A stretch of DNA of 64,000 nt. It comes from Aminipila luticellarii (GTDB lineage: Bacteria > Bacillota > Clostridia > Peptostreptococcales > Anaerovoracaceae). How positions within the stretch are numbered: position 1 is the stretch's first letter; each line of letters begins with the position of its first letter. The translations under genes and the position numbers were made by a program. The stretch covers positions 62,001 to 126,000 of the forward strand of contig NZ_CP035281.1 in NCBI RefSeq assembly GCF_004103735.1. Reading direction: 5' to 3'. The notes below the pieces were generated by a model. The model was given only the letters and a program-made list of their open reading frames with translations. It did not search any database and was not told where the DNA came from. This document shows, piece by piece, positions 53,668 through 61,556 of the stretch.

Positions 53668-55830
53668 ATGAATAAAAGAAGGAAAACTCAAATCAGTATG
53701 GTGCTGGTGACGCTTCTGTTAGCGACCAGCTTCAGCGGTTGTCAAATGTTCTCGAAGGGAGAGACAGCCGAGAGCCAGCCGGTCATTGCAGACAGTGGGT
53801 TCGCAGCCTATAAAGATGTGCCGGTAGATATAAATCCGGCCATGCAGAACTATAAGGTCTCTCCAGGCCTTGACAATATTACGAATCGGGATGCTTTCGC
53901 TTTTTCTGATGAGGCACAGAAGCTTCTGGTTCAAAATGGTTTTGTCGTCATACCTTATCCTGCACGGGAATTTTTCATTACATATGAGTTGAATCGATAT
54001 GGTGATACCCCGAATTTCATCACAACAGACGCTATGCTGCACAATTACCATTTGTATTTCAGCTATCTTTTGAGGACGATTGAGAAGGACACGCTTCGAA
54101 ATGAACTGGAGGTGCTGACGGAATCCATGCTGTCCAAAAGTGAGAAGCGATATAAATCCCTGAAAAATACCGAATGGGAAACGGCTGCCAAACGCAATGT
54201 GGCATTCTTTGCCGTAGCAGCGAAAATACTTCATCCGGATTTGGACGTTCCTTCTTTTGTAAGCAAAGAAGTAGAACAGGAATTACAGCTGATTGCCAAT
54301 CATCAGGAAAATTTTTATCCTTCTCCGGTGATGAATATTGGGAATGCTAAGGTCAGCTCGGTTGACGCATTGAAGGAGGATTACACACAATATATTCCTC
54401 GGGGGCATTACGCAAAGTCCAATGCATTAAAAACCTATTTTCAAACCATGATGTGGTATGGCCGCATGAATTTTCGAGCCTTTAATGCAGAGGAAACAAA
54501 ATCGGCTGTTTTAATTACCTCGCTTTTCAACCAAGAAGATTATGACCATTGGAACAATATTTATGAACCGACAAACTTCTTCGTAGGAAAGAGTGATGAT
54601 CTGGGCATAAATCAATACAGCGCCCTGTTACAGAAGGTGTACGGTAAAAATCCTTCCGTAAAAGAATTAACAAGCGATTCCGAAAAGTGGAAGACTCTGG
54701 TTGCTCAAATCAAAAAGCTCGATCCGCCTGCCATCAACTCTATACCGATATTTAACGAAGCTATCCAGCCGGATCAGGAAAAGGCTATAAAAGGATTCCG
54801 CTTTATGGGACAGCGATTTACACTGGATGCTTCGATTTTTCAGAATTTAATATACCGTCAGGTGAAAGAGAACAACCAGAAGGATTTTCGTATGCTCCCA
54901 AAGGGGCTGGATATGCCGGCTGCAATGGGCTCTCCGGAAGCGTATGATATTCTGAAAGGTATGGGAGAGACGGCGTATAAGAACTATCCTGAAAATATGG
55001 AAAAGATGCAGAAAAAGGTGAAAGCTATGGATACGGTCAGCCAGACCCGAAATCTGTACGGAGCATGGCTTTATACCCTTTCACCCCTGTTAGAAGCAAA
55101 AGGAGAAGGCTACCCTTCGTTCATGCAGAATCAAGCTTGGACCCGCAAACAGTTGGAAACCTATATGGGCAGTTTTACCGAACTCAAGCATGATACTGTT
55201 TTATACGTAAAGCAATCCTATGCCGAAATGGGCGGCGGCGGTGAAGAGCAAGACGACAGGGGCTATGTAGAGCCGAATGCGGCGGTTTATGGAAGAATTG
55301 CCGCCCTTACAAAAATGACTGCGGACGGGCTAGAGAGCAGAAAGCTGCTAAAAAAACAAACGCGTGAATCGCTTGCACAGTTGGAAGAATTGGCCCTGCA
55401 GCTAAAAACCATTTCCGAAAAAGAATTGGCGCAAAAGCCGCTCAGTACGTCCGAATATGATTTAATCCGGAGCTTTGGCGGACAGCTGGAACATTTCTGG
55501 CTGGAAGCATTGCAAGATGAAGGAGTGGATGGTCCGTCAGCTGCCGGAGCGAACCCATCCGCTTTGATTACGGATATTGCCACCGACCCGAACGGAAGGG
55601 TCTTAGAGGAAGGAACCGGATATGTCAATGACATTTATGCGGTTGTACCTGTTGACGGAACATTACGTATAGCAAAAGGTGCCGTTTATTCTTATTATGA
55701 GTTTGCATGGCCGTCCAACGATCGGCTGACAGATGAAAAGTGGAAGGAAATGCTTGAAGACAAACAAAATCCGGCTGCACCATCTTGGACTAAAATGTAT
55801 ACGGCACCGGAGGGAGCGTCTCAGTGGTAA
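53668..55830 (+). CDS. DUF3160 lipoprotein
   Basis: A 720-residue predicted extracellular lipoprotein. The N-terminus has a lysine/arginine-rich start, a hydrophobic stretch and a lipobox-like TSFSGC near residue 26. The rest matches the DUF3160 family pattern (FITTDAMLHNYHLYFSYLLR near residue 120 and the C-terminal VYSYYEFAWP region). No enzymatic function is established for the family. The frame opens at 53647 within the Shine-Dalgarno region; the ATG at 53668 is chosen. Its stop overlaps the start of the next gene, so the two should act together at the cell surface. Confidence 0.85.
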   Translation: MNKRRKTQISMVLVTLLLATSFSGCQMFSKGETAESQPVIADSGFAAYKDVPVDINPAMQNYKVSPGLDNITNRDAFAFSDEAQKLLVQNGFVVIPYPAREFFITYELNRYGDTPNFITTDAMLHNYHLYFSYLLRTIEKDTLRNELEVLTESMLSKSEKRYKSLKNTEWETAAKRNVAFFAVAAKILHPDLDVPSFVSKEVEQELQLIANHQENFYPSPVMNIGNAKVSSVDALKEDYTQYIPRGHYAKSNALKTYFQTMMWYGRMNFRAFNAEETKSAVLITSLFNQEDYDHWNNIYEPTNFFVGKSDDLGINQYSALLQKVYGKNPSVKELTSDSEKWKTLVAQIKKLDPPAINSIPIFNEAIQPDQEKAIKGFRFMGQRFTLDASIFQNLIYRQVKENNQKDFRMLPKGLDMPAAMGSPEAYDILKGMGETAYKNYPENMEKMQKKVKAMDTVSQTRNLYGAWLYTLSPLLEAKGEGYPSFMQNQAWTRKQLETYMGSFTELKHDTVLYVKQSYAEMGGGGEEQDDRGYVEPNAAVYGRIAALTKMTADGLESRKLLKKQTRESLAQLEELALQLKTISEKELAQKPLSTSEYDLIRSFGGQLEHFWLEALQDEGVDGPSAAGANPSALITDIATDPNGRVLEEGTGYVNDIYAVVPVDGTLRIAKGAVYSYYEFAWPSNDRLTDEKWKEMLEDKQNPAAPSWTKMYTAPEGASQW

Positions 55831-56426
55831 GAAAGGCAGCTTTGGGCGCAGGTATTTTTCTGCTGTTGCTGCTGATTTTCCTTTTGTCCTTCTCAAAAAC
55901 AGGGAACCCAGAGGTTGAGCTTCAAACACAAGGTGATCTGGATGGGGACGGGGTAATAGAAAAATATGTATGGAACAGCCAGGCTCTTACCGTGACGGAG
56001 GGAACAAAGGTGCTCTGGAAGTCGCCGCAGGGGTATGGCATAGATCGTGTTGTATTGGCAGATCCAGATAATGACGGCACGGACAATGTGGTGGTCAGCC
56101 TTTGGAAAAAGGGCAGTTTTGGAAAAATGCGGCCTTTCTGGTATACAGGTCAAAATGACGAGTATAAAAATCATTTGTTTGTTTATAAGCTTCAAGACAA
56201 AACCTTGAAACCGGTCTGGTGCTCTTCCAATTTGGCTCACCCGATTCTTTCTATTGATATTCGGGATGTGGACGGAGACGGATTAAATGAATTGATTGTA
56301 CAGGAAGGACAATACAAGAAACTGACAGGAAACCGATATATAGTAGATCCGGAAGGCTCTGCCCGAACTACGGTGTGGCAGTGGCAGGAATGGGGATTTT
56401 ATGCAGATGATAGGCGGAAAAATTAG
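55824..56426 (+). CDS. Secreted or membrane-anchored protein with calcium-loop repeats
   Basis: A 200-residue protein with an N-terminal hydrophobic helix (residues about 8-25) and three DxDxDG-type loops (DLDGDGVIE, DPDNDGTDN, DVDGDGLNE) like those of VCBS/FG-GAP or integrin-type repeats, suggesting calcium binding in an extracellular beta-propeller fragment. The start is GTG at 55824, overlapping the DUF3160 stop, with an AGGGAG site 7 nt upstream. It is co-translated with the lipoprotein and followed by a bidirectional terminator. Function unknown. Confidence 0.8.
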   Translation: MVRKAALGAGIFLLLLLIFLLSFSKTGNPEVELQTQGDLDGDGVIEKYVWNSQALTVTEGTKVLWKSPQGYGIDRVVLADPDNDGTDNVVVSLWKKGSFGKMRPFWYTGQNDEYKNHLFVYKLQDKTLKPVWCSSNLAHPILSIDIRDVDGDGLNELIVQEGQYKKLTGNRYIVDPEGSARTTVWQWQEWGFYADDRRKN

Positions 56427-56450
56427 TTCTGCATAAGAAGAAGGTATGGA

Positions 56451-56495
56451 AAAAGTCCGAAACTCGTTAAAAATTAACAAGTTTCGGACTTTTTA
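56451..56495. terminator. Bidirectional terminator between the calcium-loop gene and ohrR
   Basis: A stem of about 20 bp (56451-56470 with 56474-56494), with one mismatch and a 3-nt loop, is bordered by A-rich and T-rich ends. It ends both convergent units. Confidence 0.85.
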
Positions 56496-56516
56496 TTGTG
56501 CCGCGCAGGGGCCGCT

Positions 56517-56945
56517 TCAACCCATTTGATCTAAAAGCTTGTATAAAAGCGTATACAGGGTTTTCGCTTCTTCCGGAGAAAGCGGTAGGCACTTTCCCAT
56601 TTCTGAGGGAATGCTTACGGCTTTTTCTTTTAATCCTTCTCCAGTTTCAGTGAGAGTGACATTGACATTTCGTTCATCTTCAAGCGAACGTATGCGCTCA
56701 ACAAATCCTTTGGATTCAAGACGCTTTAAAACGGGTGTCAGAGTACCGGAATCCAGGTACAGATGTTTGCCGAGTTCTTTTACACTGATGCTTTTATGCT
56801 CCCACAGCACCATCATGACGATGTACTGCGTATAGGTCAGATCAATTTTATCGAGAAAGGGCTTATATCGATTTACGATTTCCTTTGATGCGGCATAGAG
56901 CGGAAAACAAAGTTGATTTTCCAGCTTAAGAATTTCGTCATTCAT
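56517..56945 (-). CDS. ohrR: MarR/OhrR-family peroxide-sensing repressor
   Basis: A 142-residue winged-helix regulator. The N-terminal LENQLCFPLYAASKEI places a Cys at residue 13, the reactive cysteine of OhrR proteins, with Tyr 27 and Tyr 38 matching the tyrosines that hydrogen-bond it. A second Cys at 119 is 106 residues away, similar to the two-Cys (Xanthomonas-type) OhrR spacing. The wing is in ERIRSLEDERNVNVTLT. Derepression by organic hydroperoxides is expected. It lies 15 nt downstream of the glutathione peroxidase gene in one operon. Confidence 0.87.
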   Translation of the reverse strand: MNDEILKLENQLCFPLYAASKEIVNRYKPFLDKIDLTYTQYIVMMVLWEHKSISVKELGKHLYLDSGTLTPVLKRLESKGFVERIRSLEDERNVNVTLTETGEGLKEKAVSIPSEMGKCLPLSPEEAKTLYTLLYKLLDQMG

Positions 56946-56960
56946 CAGGCGCCTTTCCTT

Positions 56961-57503
56961 TTACAGCAATTTTTCAATGTCATCAGCGATATCTTCCGGT
57001 TCAACGGTTGGTTCATAACGGGAAATGACATTTCCATTTCGGTCAATCAGAAATTTGGTGAAATTCCATTTAATCTGGCTATCAGAAAAAGTATCCTTGT
57101 ATCTGCCTTTAAGCATCAATTCAAAGGTCTTAGCTTTTACACCCTTTCCCATGCCTTCAAATCCTTTTTGAGCAGTCAGATACTGATAAAGCGGTATAGC
57201 ATTTTCATCCCGCACCTCAACCTTTTGGGATAATGGGAAAGTAACACCATAGCGTACAGAACAAAATTCAGCAATATCCTGTTCGCTCCCAGGCTCCTGC
57301 TCCATAAACTGGTTGCACGGAAAGCCAATAATTGTAAAATCCTGGTTTTTATACTTTTGATAGAGTTCCTCTAACCCCTTATACTGAGGAGTGAAACCAC
57401 ACTTGCTGGCCGTGTTGACAATGAGCAGCACTTTACCCTTGTAGTCAGACATTTGTACCGGTTTGTTCTCAATGGATGTGTATTCGTAATCATAAATAGA
57501 CAT
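56961..57503 (-). CDS. Glutathione peroxidase family protein (Cys type)
   Basis: Thiol peroxidase of 180 residues that reduces hydroperoxides, probably with thioredoxin as donor rather than glutathione in this group. The peroxidatic residue is Cys 35 in NTASKCGFTPQY; a UGA/selenocysteine is not used. The remaining tetrad is visible as GFPCNQF (Gln) and WNFTKF (Trp, Asn), and Cys 63 in FPCNQ may be a resolving cysteine. AGGAGG precedes the ATG. It is the first gene of an operon with the OhrR-type repressor and has an OhrR-like operator in its leader. Confidence 0.94.
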   Translation of the reverse strand: MSIYDYEYTSIENKPVQMSDYKGKVLLIVNTASKCGFTPQYKGLEELYQKYKNQDFTIIGFPCNQFMEQEPGSEQDIAEFCSVRYGVTFPLSQKVEVRDENAIPLYQYLTAQKGFEGMGKGVKAKTFELMLKGRYKDTFSDSQIKWNFTKFLIDRNGNVISRYEPTVEPEDIADDIEKLL

Positions 57504-57528
57504 ATATTTACCTCCTACTTACATTTAT

Positions 57529-57543
57529 CACAATTTAATTGTG
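57529..57543. promoter_or_regulatory. OhrR-like operator
   Basis: The perfect palindrome CACAATT-T-AATTGTG lies between the peroxidase promoter and its start codon. It closely resembles the TACAATT-A-AATTGTA repeat bound by Bacillus OhrR (established). The repressor would block transcription from the downstream side. Confidence 0.75.
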
Positions 57544-57561
57544 CAAAATTATTATGAAATC

Positions 57562-57590
57562 ATTATAAAATAATAAAAATTAAAAGTCAA
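57562..57590 (-). promoter_or_regulatory. Promoter of the peroxidase-ohrR operon
   Basis: Minus-strand TTGACT (57590-57585), 17-nt spacer, TATAAT (57567-57562). The operator lies about 18 nt beyond the -10 box. Confidence 0.8.
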
Positions 57591-57800
57591 TAAAATTTTT
57601 GAAATGGAGAAAATTACATCTTATTATGATAGAAAAACCAAAGCATTATTATAATGTTTTCAAATAAATAATTTGTAAAAAATCAGGTTATATTTATACT
57701 ATATTAAAATAAGATGGATTCAGTTTGAAAATATATATTGATTTTTTCAAACTAGGTTATTATAATGAAGCTATCATTTAAAATAGGGGGTGAAATTTTT

Positions 57801-59030
57801 ATGAAGTATGAGCTGTTAAGTAAATATTATTATAAAGGAAACGATATTTATTTAGATGAATATAACAAAAGAATAAACAGCTTTGGTTGTACAATATTTG
57901 ACTTTAAACTTGGTTCTGATCCGATATTTATTGTTTCTACCATAGAACTAATTAATTTGATAGCAAAAATTTACAAGAAAAATTCAGAGCTTAATAAAAA
58001 AATACTAGAGCTTCCGTATATTGCATTAGATAGCTATCAAAAAAGCTGTCTCGTTGATGAAATCATGCTGACAAATGACATTGAAGGGATACACAGCACA
58101 AGAAGAGAAATTAAAGATGTGATTGATGCGTCTCGAGAAGACAGAAGTAAACGATTTAATGGACTTGTAAAAAAATATTTACTTTTACTGGAGCAGCATA
58201 TCAATATTCCTTTAAAGACTTGCGAAGATATTCGTTCTTTATATGATGAAATTGTGTTAGATGAAGTTAAATCAGAGTCAAAAGAAAATATTCCGGATGG
58301 GGAGCTTTTCCGTACCGAAATAGCCGAAGTGATTTCAGGAACACAAAAAGTAAAGCATGTCGGACTTTTTCCTGAGTCTAAAATTATAAATGCCATGAAT
58401 CAGGCTCTTTCCATATTAAATAGTGAAGGAATCACACCGCTTATCCGTATTGCCATATTTCATTATCTCTTCGGCTATATACACCCCTTCTACGATGGCA
58501 ATGGACGTACGAGCAGATTTATCAGCAGTTATACCCTTTCTCAGGAGCTGAGTCCATTAGTTGCTTATCGATTATCATTTGCTATTAAAGAAAAAAAGGA
58601 AGACTATTATAAAGCATTTGATTTTTGCAACGATAAAAAAAACAAAGGGGATATTACTCCTTTTGTTATCATGTTTCTTGAAATGATTGATAGAGCTATT
58701 GATAATTTATCAAATAAAATTAATGATGGATTTGAAAAATTAAAATTTTATCTTGAGCTTATAAATCAGGCCTTTACGAATTCAAAAGAAAATCTGATGC
58801 GGGATATTTTATTTTGCTTAATTCAAAATTCTCTTTTTAGTAATGATGCACTGGGCAGAAATGAACTTGCGGTTATGTTAGAACGCAGTTACCCTACCAT
58901 TAAGGGAACTCTTAACGCTTTAATAAAAAGTGGCGCACCAATTTATGAAAAGACGGAAGAACGCAATAAAAAAGTTTATACGCTAGATTTAGACAAAGTA
59001 GGCGAGTACCTTAAGCAAAAGAATGTATAA
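57801..59030 (+). CDS. Fic-domain protein (predicted AMP-transferase)
   Basis: A 409-residue Fic protein that probably transfers AMP from ATP to protein hydroxyls. The active-site motif HPFYDGNGR lies near residue 228, and an N-terminal TNDIEG near residue 91 fits the (S/T)xxxE(G/N) inhibitory helix of class II Fic proteins, so basal activity should be repressed in cis. A C-terminal winged-helix-like segment (ELAVMLERSYPTIKGTLNALI) follows. No antitoxin gene is adjacent, consistent with self-inhibition. The frame opens at 57765; the ATG at 57801 has GGGGGTG at 8-nt spacing. The gene is clearly more AT-rich than its neighbours, suggesting transfer. Confidence 0.92.
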   Translation: MKYELLSKYYYKGNDIYLDEYNKRINSFGCTIFDFKLGSDPIFIVSTIELINLIAKIYKKNSELNKKILELPYIALDSYQKSCLVDEIMLTNDIEGIHSTRREIKDVIDASREDRSKRFNGLVKKYLLLLEQHINIPLKTCEDIRSLYDEIVLDEVKSESKENIPDGELFRTEIAEVISGTQKVKHVGLFPESKIINAMNQALSILNSEGITPLIRIAIFHYLFGYIHPFYDGNGRTSRFISSYTLSQELSPLVAYRLSFAIKEKKEDYYKAFDFCNDKKNKGDITPFVIMFLEMIDRAIDNLSNKINDGFEKLKFYLELINQAFTNSKENLMRDILFCLIQNSLFSNDALGRNELAVMLERSYPTIKGTLNALIKSGAPIYEKTEERNKKVYTLDLDKVGEYLKQKNV

Positions 59031-59042
59031 TTGAATCTAAAT

Positions 59043-59073
59043 AAAAAATAGCAGAAATAGTCTGCTATTTTTT
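59043..59073. terminator. Bidirectional terminator between fic and tRNA-Ala
   Basis: A 13-bp perfect stem (59043-59055 with 59061-59073) and a 5-nt loop with A- and T-tracts at the ends. It serves both converging transcripts. Confidence 0.85.
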
Positions 59074-59077
59074 GTTT

Positions 59078-59153
59078 TGGTGGAGCGTAGGAGGCTCGAA
59101 CTCCTGACCCCCACACTGCCAGTGTGGTGCGCTCCCAGCTGCGCTAACGCCCC
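59078..59153 (-). tRNA. tRNA-Ala (anticodon GGC)
   Basis: A 76-nt cloverleaf on the minus strand: acceptor GGGGCGT pairs with ACGCTCC (one G-T), D-stem GCGC/GCGC, anticodon stem CCACA/TGTGG with loop CTGGCAG (anticodon GGC), T-stem AGGAG/CTCCT with TTCGAGC loop, and an encoded CCA end at 59078-59080. GGC reads alanine codons GCC and GCU. Confidence 0.95.
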
Positions 59154-59166
59154 TCAAAATATGAAG

Positions 59167-59733
59167 TTACAGTTGTGTCACTGGAATAAATGCCTTAGGA
59201 TTATCTAAATGTTCTCCCATCATCTTTTCCATCCAGATTATATCATACCAAGTTCCAAATTTATAGCCGCACTTGGTAAAATGGGCTGTTTTTGTATAAC
59301 CCAAGTGTTGATGAAAAGCCTCACTTGCATTATTCAGATGAGTATCTTCATTGAAAGTATATGCAATGCAGGCATTCAAGTTAATAATGTTCTGACGCTT
59401 GAGCAGTTCCTCTAATTTTAAATATAGTCTTTTGCCCAAACCCTTGCCTCGGCATTCCTGTTTGAGATATATGGTCGTTTCAACCGCCCAGTCGTATGCG
59501 GCGCGCGGGTTAAAAGCCGACGCATAGGCGTAACCGATAATCTGCTCTTTTTCTACAGCAACGATATAGGGATACCTTTTTAAAGTATTCTGAATCCTCT
59601 TTGAAAATTCTTCAACAGAGGGTACATCGTATTCAAAGGTAATGGCCGTATTTGTAACATAAGGTGCATAAATTTTTAACAATTCCCCTGCATCGGTTGC
59701 TTCCGCCATGCGAATAGATACCGTTGTGCTCAT
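59167..59733 (-). CDS. GNAT-family N-acetyltransferase, phosphinothricin acetyltransferase-like
   Basis: Acetyl-CoA dependent N-acyltransferase of 188 residues, of the Pat/Bar/YncA type. It shows IRMAEATDAGELLKIYAPYV at the start, the ECRGKGLGKRLYLKLEEL acetyl-CoA loop (R/Q-x-x-G-x-G, near residue 90) and the NASEAFHQHLGYTKTAHF region with the FHxHLGF-like motif near 137. The substrate could be an amino acid analogue such as methionine sulfoximine. The ATG at 59733 has AGAAGG at 8-nt spacing; the ATG at 59739 is too close to that site. The tRNA-Ala follows 13 nt downstream on the same strand. Confidence 0.9.
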   Translation of the reverse strand: MSTTVSIRMAEATDAGELLKIYAPYVTNTAITFEYDVPSVEEFSKRIQNTLKRYPYIVAVEKEQIIGYAYASAFNPRAAYDWAVETTIYLKQECRGKGLGKRLYLKLEELLKRQNIINLNACIAYTFNEDTHLNNASEAFHQHLGYTKTAHFTKCGYKFGTWYDIIWMEKMMGEHLDNPKAFIPVTQL

Positions 59734-59888
59734 ATTCATAGCCTTCTTTCAGAACTGATTTATATAAACCAGCCTTACCTTTGATATTGTACTATAAAAT
59801 AATGGGAGTGTCGAGTCCTATTTTTTTAAATTTTGTATATGAATTTCTTTTTTTCTGGTTATCCTAATGCTGAAACGAGGTGATAAAA

Positions 59889-60008
59889 ATGAATGTAAAA
59901 ATCCCACCCAGCAAAGACGGCGATATTTATAATCCCATGCCATTAGATGTGTATCCAGTAGGCACCCGAGAAGAATTGGAACAAGAAAACGCTGATTCTG
60001 ATCGCTGA
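59889..60008 (+). CDS. Very small protein of unknown function (39 residues)
   Basis: Starts with ATG 6 nt after GAGGTG and reads MNVKIPPSKDGDIYNPMPL..., ending DSDR. It is acidic, proline-containing and soluble, with no known domain. It lies in the 360-nt gap between two minus-strand genes and no other feature explains the good ribosome binding site. After the stop a different frame encodes a Trp/Pro-rich stretch (residues like DPWRPPVCKDWGWTHRW), overlapped by a CCGCCTGTG/CACAGGTGG hairpin without a T-run. Confidence 0.55.
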   Translation: MNVKIPPSKDGDIYNPMPLDVYPVGTREELEQENADSDR

Positions 60009-60095
60009 TCCTTGGAGGCCGCCTGTGTGTAAGGACTGGGGCTGGACGCACAGGTGGGTACATATACCATTCATGCGTAAAAGCCGCATTGGAAC

Positions 60096-60560
60096 TTATT
60101 TTACCTTCCTTAGTTGTATGCTAAAGAAAATTATGGGACCAAAGGTTGAAATCAGAACAAGGGGCAGAAACCAAACCGGCAGGTGATTGGATAAGGCAGA
60201 ATTCATGGTTAAAAAGACAAAGATTGTTACGGTTACTAATTTCAACGTGCTGAGCATATTCTTGAGAATACCATATACCGCTTCTTTATTTTTCTCGGTG
60301 ACCGCAACCCCTGTATTCCAAATGGATGGGAATTTCTCTATAACGGCCATTCCTAGGTACAGTCCCCACCCGAGCATAGCAAGGATTAGCAGTTCACTTT
60401 TATCGCCCCATCTGTCTACGACGTCCCTGGCATTATAGTGCCCAGGTATGGTGTCAGGGAGTCCCTTCCAATTTATAATCAAGTAGGCGGTCATAGCTCC
60501 TAACAACAGCAAGCAAATCAACTGCATAGGAATATCCCAGCTGCTTTTTTTTATTTTCAT
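60096..60560 (-). CDS. DUF1648 membrane protein
   Basis: A 154-residue integral membrane protein with about four helices. The loop between the first two (LPDTIPGHYNARDVVDRWGDKS, about residues 34-55) is the DUF1648 signature found in SdpI-like and related proteins. Function is unknown; some SdpI homologues give immunity to a peptide toxin, but no toxin gene is evident here. The frame opens at 60578 within the ribosome binding site; the ATG at 60560 is chosen. Confidence 0.85.
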   Translation of the reverse strand: MKIKKSSWDIPMQLICLLLLGAMTAYLIINWKGLPDTIPGHYNARDVVDRWGDKSELLILAMLGWGLYLGMAVIEKFPSIWNTGVAVTEKNKEAVYGILKNMLSTLKLVTVTIFVFLTMNSALSNHLPVWFLPLVLISTFGPIIFFSIQLRKVK

Positions 60561-60709
60561 AAGCTCTCTCCATTCCAAAGTGGGTTGATAAAAAGAAAAA
60601 AAGGGAACCCAACTTTAAAAACCCTCTTTTCAACGAAGCATTATAATTATATGATATAAAAATAAGCTTTTCAACTGGCATTATGTGATAAAGGAGATAG
60701 GAGAAAAAC

Positions 60710-61495
60710 ATGAATATAGAAGTAAAATCAAAAGGGCTGTCAACCTTTGATATTAAGATTATCGGAATCGTTTTAATGGTTATTGATCACATTCATCAGA
60801 TGTTCTTGCCCTTTGGTGCGCCGGGCTGGCTGGATTGGTTCGGTCGTCCTGTAGCGACCCTTTTCTTTTTTACCAGTGTTGTTGGCTTTAGTCATACCCA
60901 CAGTAAAAAACAATACCTAATACGTTTATATATTGCTATGATCTTAATGTCACTGGGAATGCTGGCTTTAGAAAGCATTGTGAAATATGAGCAGGTTGTT
61001 CTGATGAATAACATTTTCCGAGATCTGTTGGTTGGAGTCATCTTCATGTTTGGAGTGGATCAATTGAGGATCGGAATGCAGAACCATAAGGCGAAAAATT
61101 TTTGTTTGGGCCTTTTAATTTTTTCGGTTCCATTTGTTTCCAGTATGGCTTTAGTTCTGGTAGCAAATCATTGGGCTGCAAATAGGGTTTTGCTTATATC
61201 CGTTATGAGTATAACCCCGGGAATCTTGTTTGCCGAAAATAATTTCATGGTACTCTTGATCCCGCTTTTATATATTTTTAAAGACAACCGTAAGCTTCAA
61301 TGCTTTTTGATCGCAGTAACCGCCGTTTTATATGGCATCTTAGGTGCGACTCAATGGATCATGGTCTTTGCCATCCTGCCGGTCTGGTTTTATAATGGTG
61401 AGAAAGGGCATGGTATGAAATACTTCTTTTATTTCTTTTATCCGGCCCACATTGCAGTCTTATATTTGATTTCAGCATATCTATACACCCATTAG
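60710..61495 (+). CDS. TraX-family membrane protein
   Basis: A 261-residue polytopic membrane protein of the TraX family, with TFDIKIIGIVLMVIDHIHQMF near residue 12 and a GRPVATLFFFTSVVGF block near 47. TraX of F plasmid acetylates pilin, but chromosomal homologues without conjugation genes have no known role, and none are nearby. About seven or eight helices are visible. AAAGGAG precedes the ATG. It is upstream of a sigma-54-dependent gene but not part of that unit. Confidence 0.87.
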   Translation: MNIEVKSKGLSTFDIKIIGIVLMVIDHIHQMFLPFGAPGWLDWFGRPVATLFFFTSVVGFSHTHSKKQYLIRLYIAMILMSLGMLALESIVKYEQVVLMNNIFRDLLVGVIFMFGVDQLRIGMQNHKAKNFCLGLLIFSVPFVSSMALVLVANHWAANRVLLISVMSITPGILFAENNFMVLLIPLLYIFKDNRKLQCFLIAVTAVLYGILGATQWIMVFAILPVWFYNGEKGHGMKYFFYFFYPAHIAVLYLISAYLYTH

Positions 61496-61505
61496 CCGTA
61501 AATTG

Positions 61506-61522
61506 TTGGCACTCTTTTTGCA
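61506..61522 (+). promoter_or_regulatory. Sigma-54 (RpoN) promoter
   Basis: TTGGCAC (61506-61512), 5-nt spacer, TTGCA (61518-61522): a near-perfect -24/-12 element, 35 nt before the start of the amidinotransferase-family gene. The adjacent gene is a sigma-54 activator. Confidence 0.88.
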
Positions 61523-61556
61523 TTCTCTATTATTAAAAACTAATAGGAGGTAAAGT

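Noticed and set aside
57399-57401. Selenocysteine in the glutathione peroxidase
   Set aside because: The active-site codon encodes Cys; no in-frame UGA is present.
57504-59153. Integrated island between tRNA-Ala and the peroxidase operon
   Set aside because: No integrase gene and no visible duplication of the tRNA 3' end; only the AT-rich composition of fic suggests transfer.
59818-60063. 81-residue minus-strand ORF
   Set aside because: No ribosome binding site and no recognisable features; it is antisense to the better supported 39-residue ORF.
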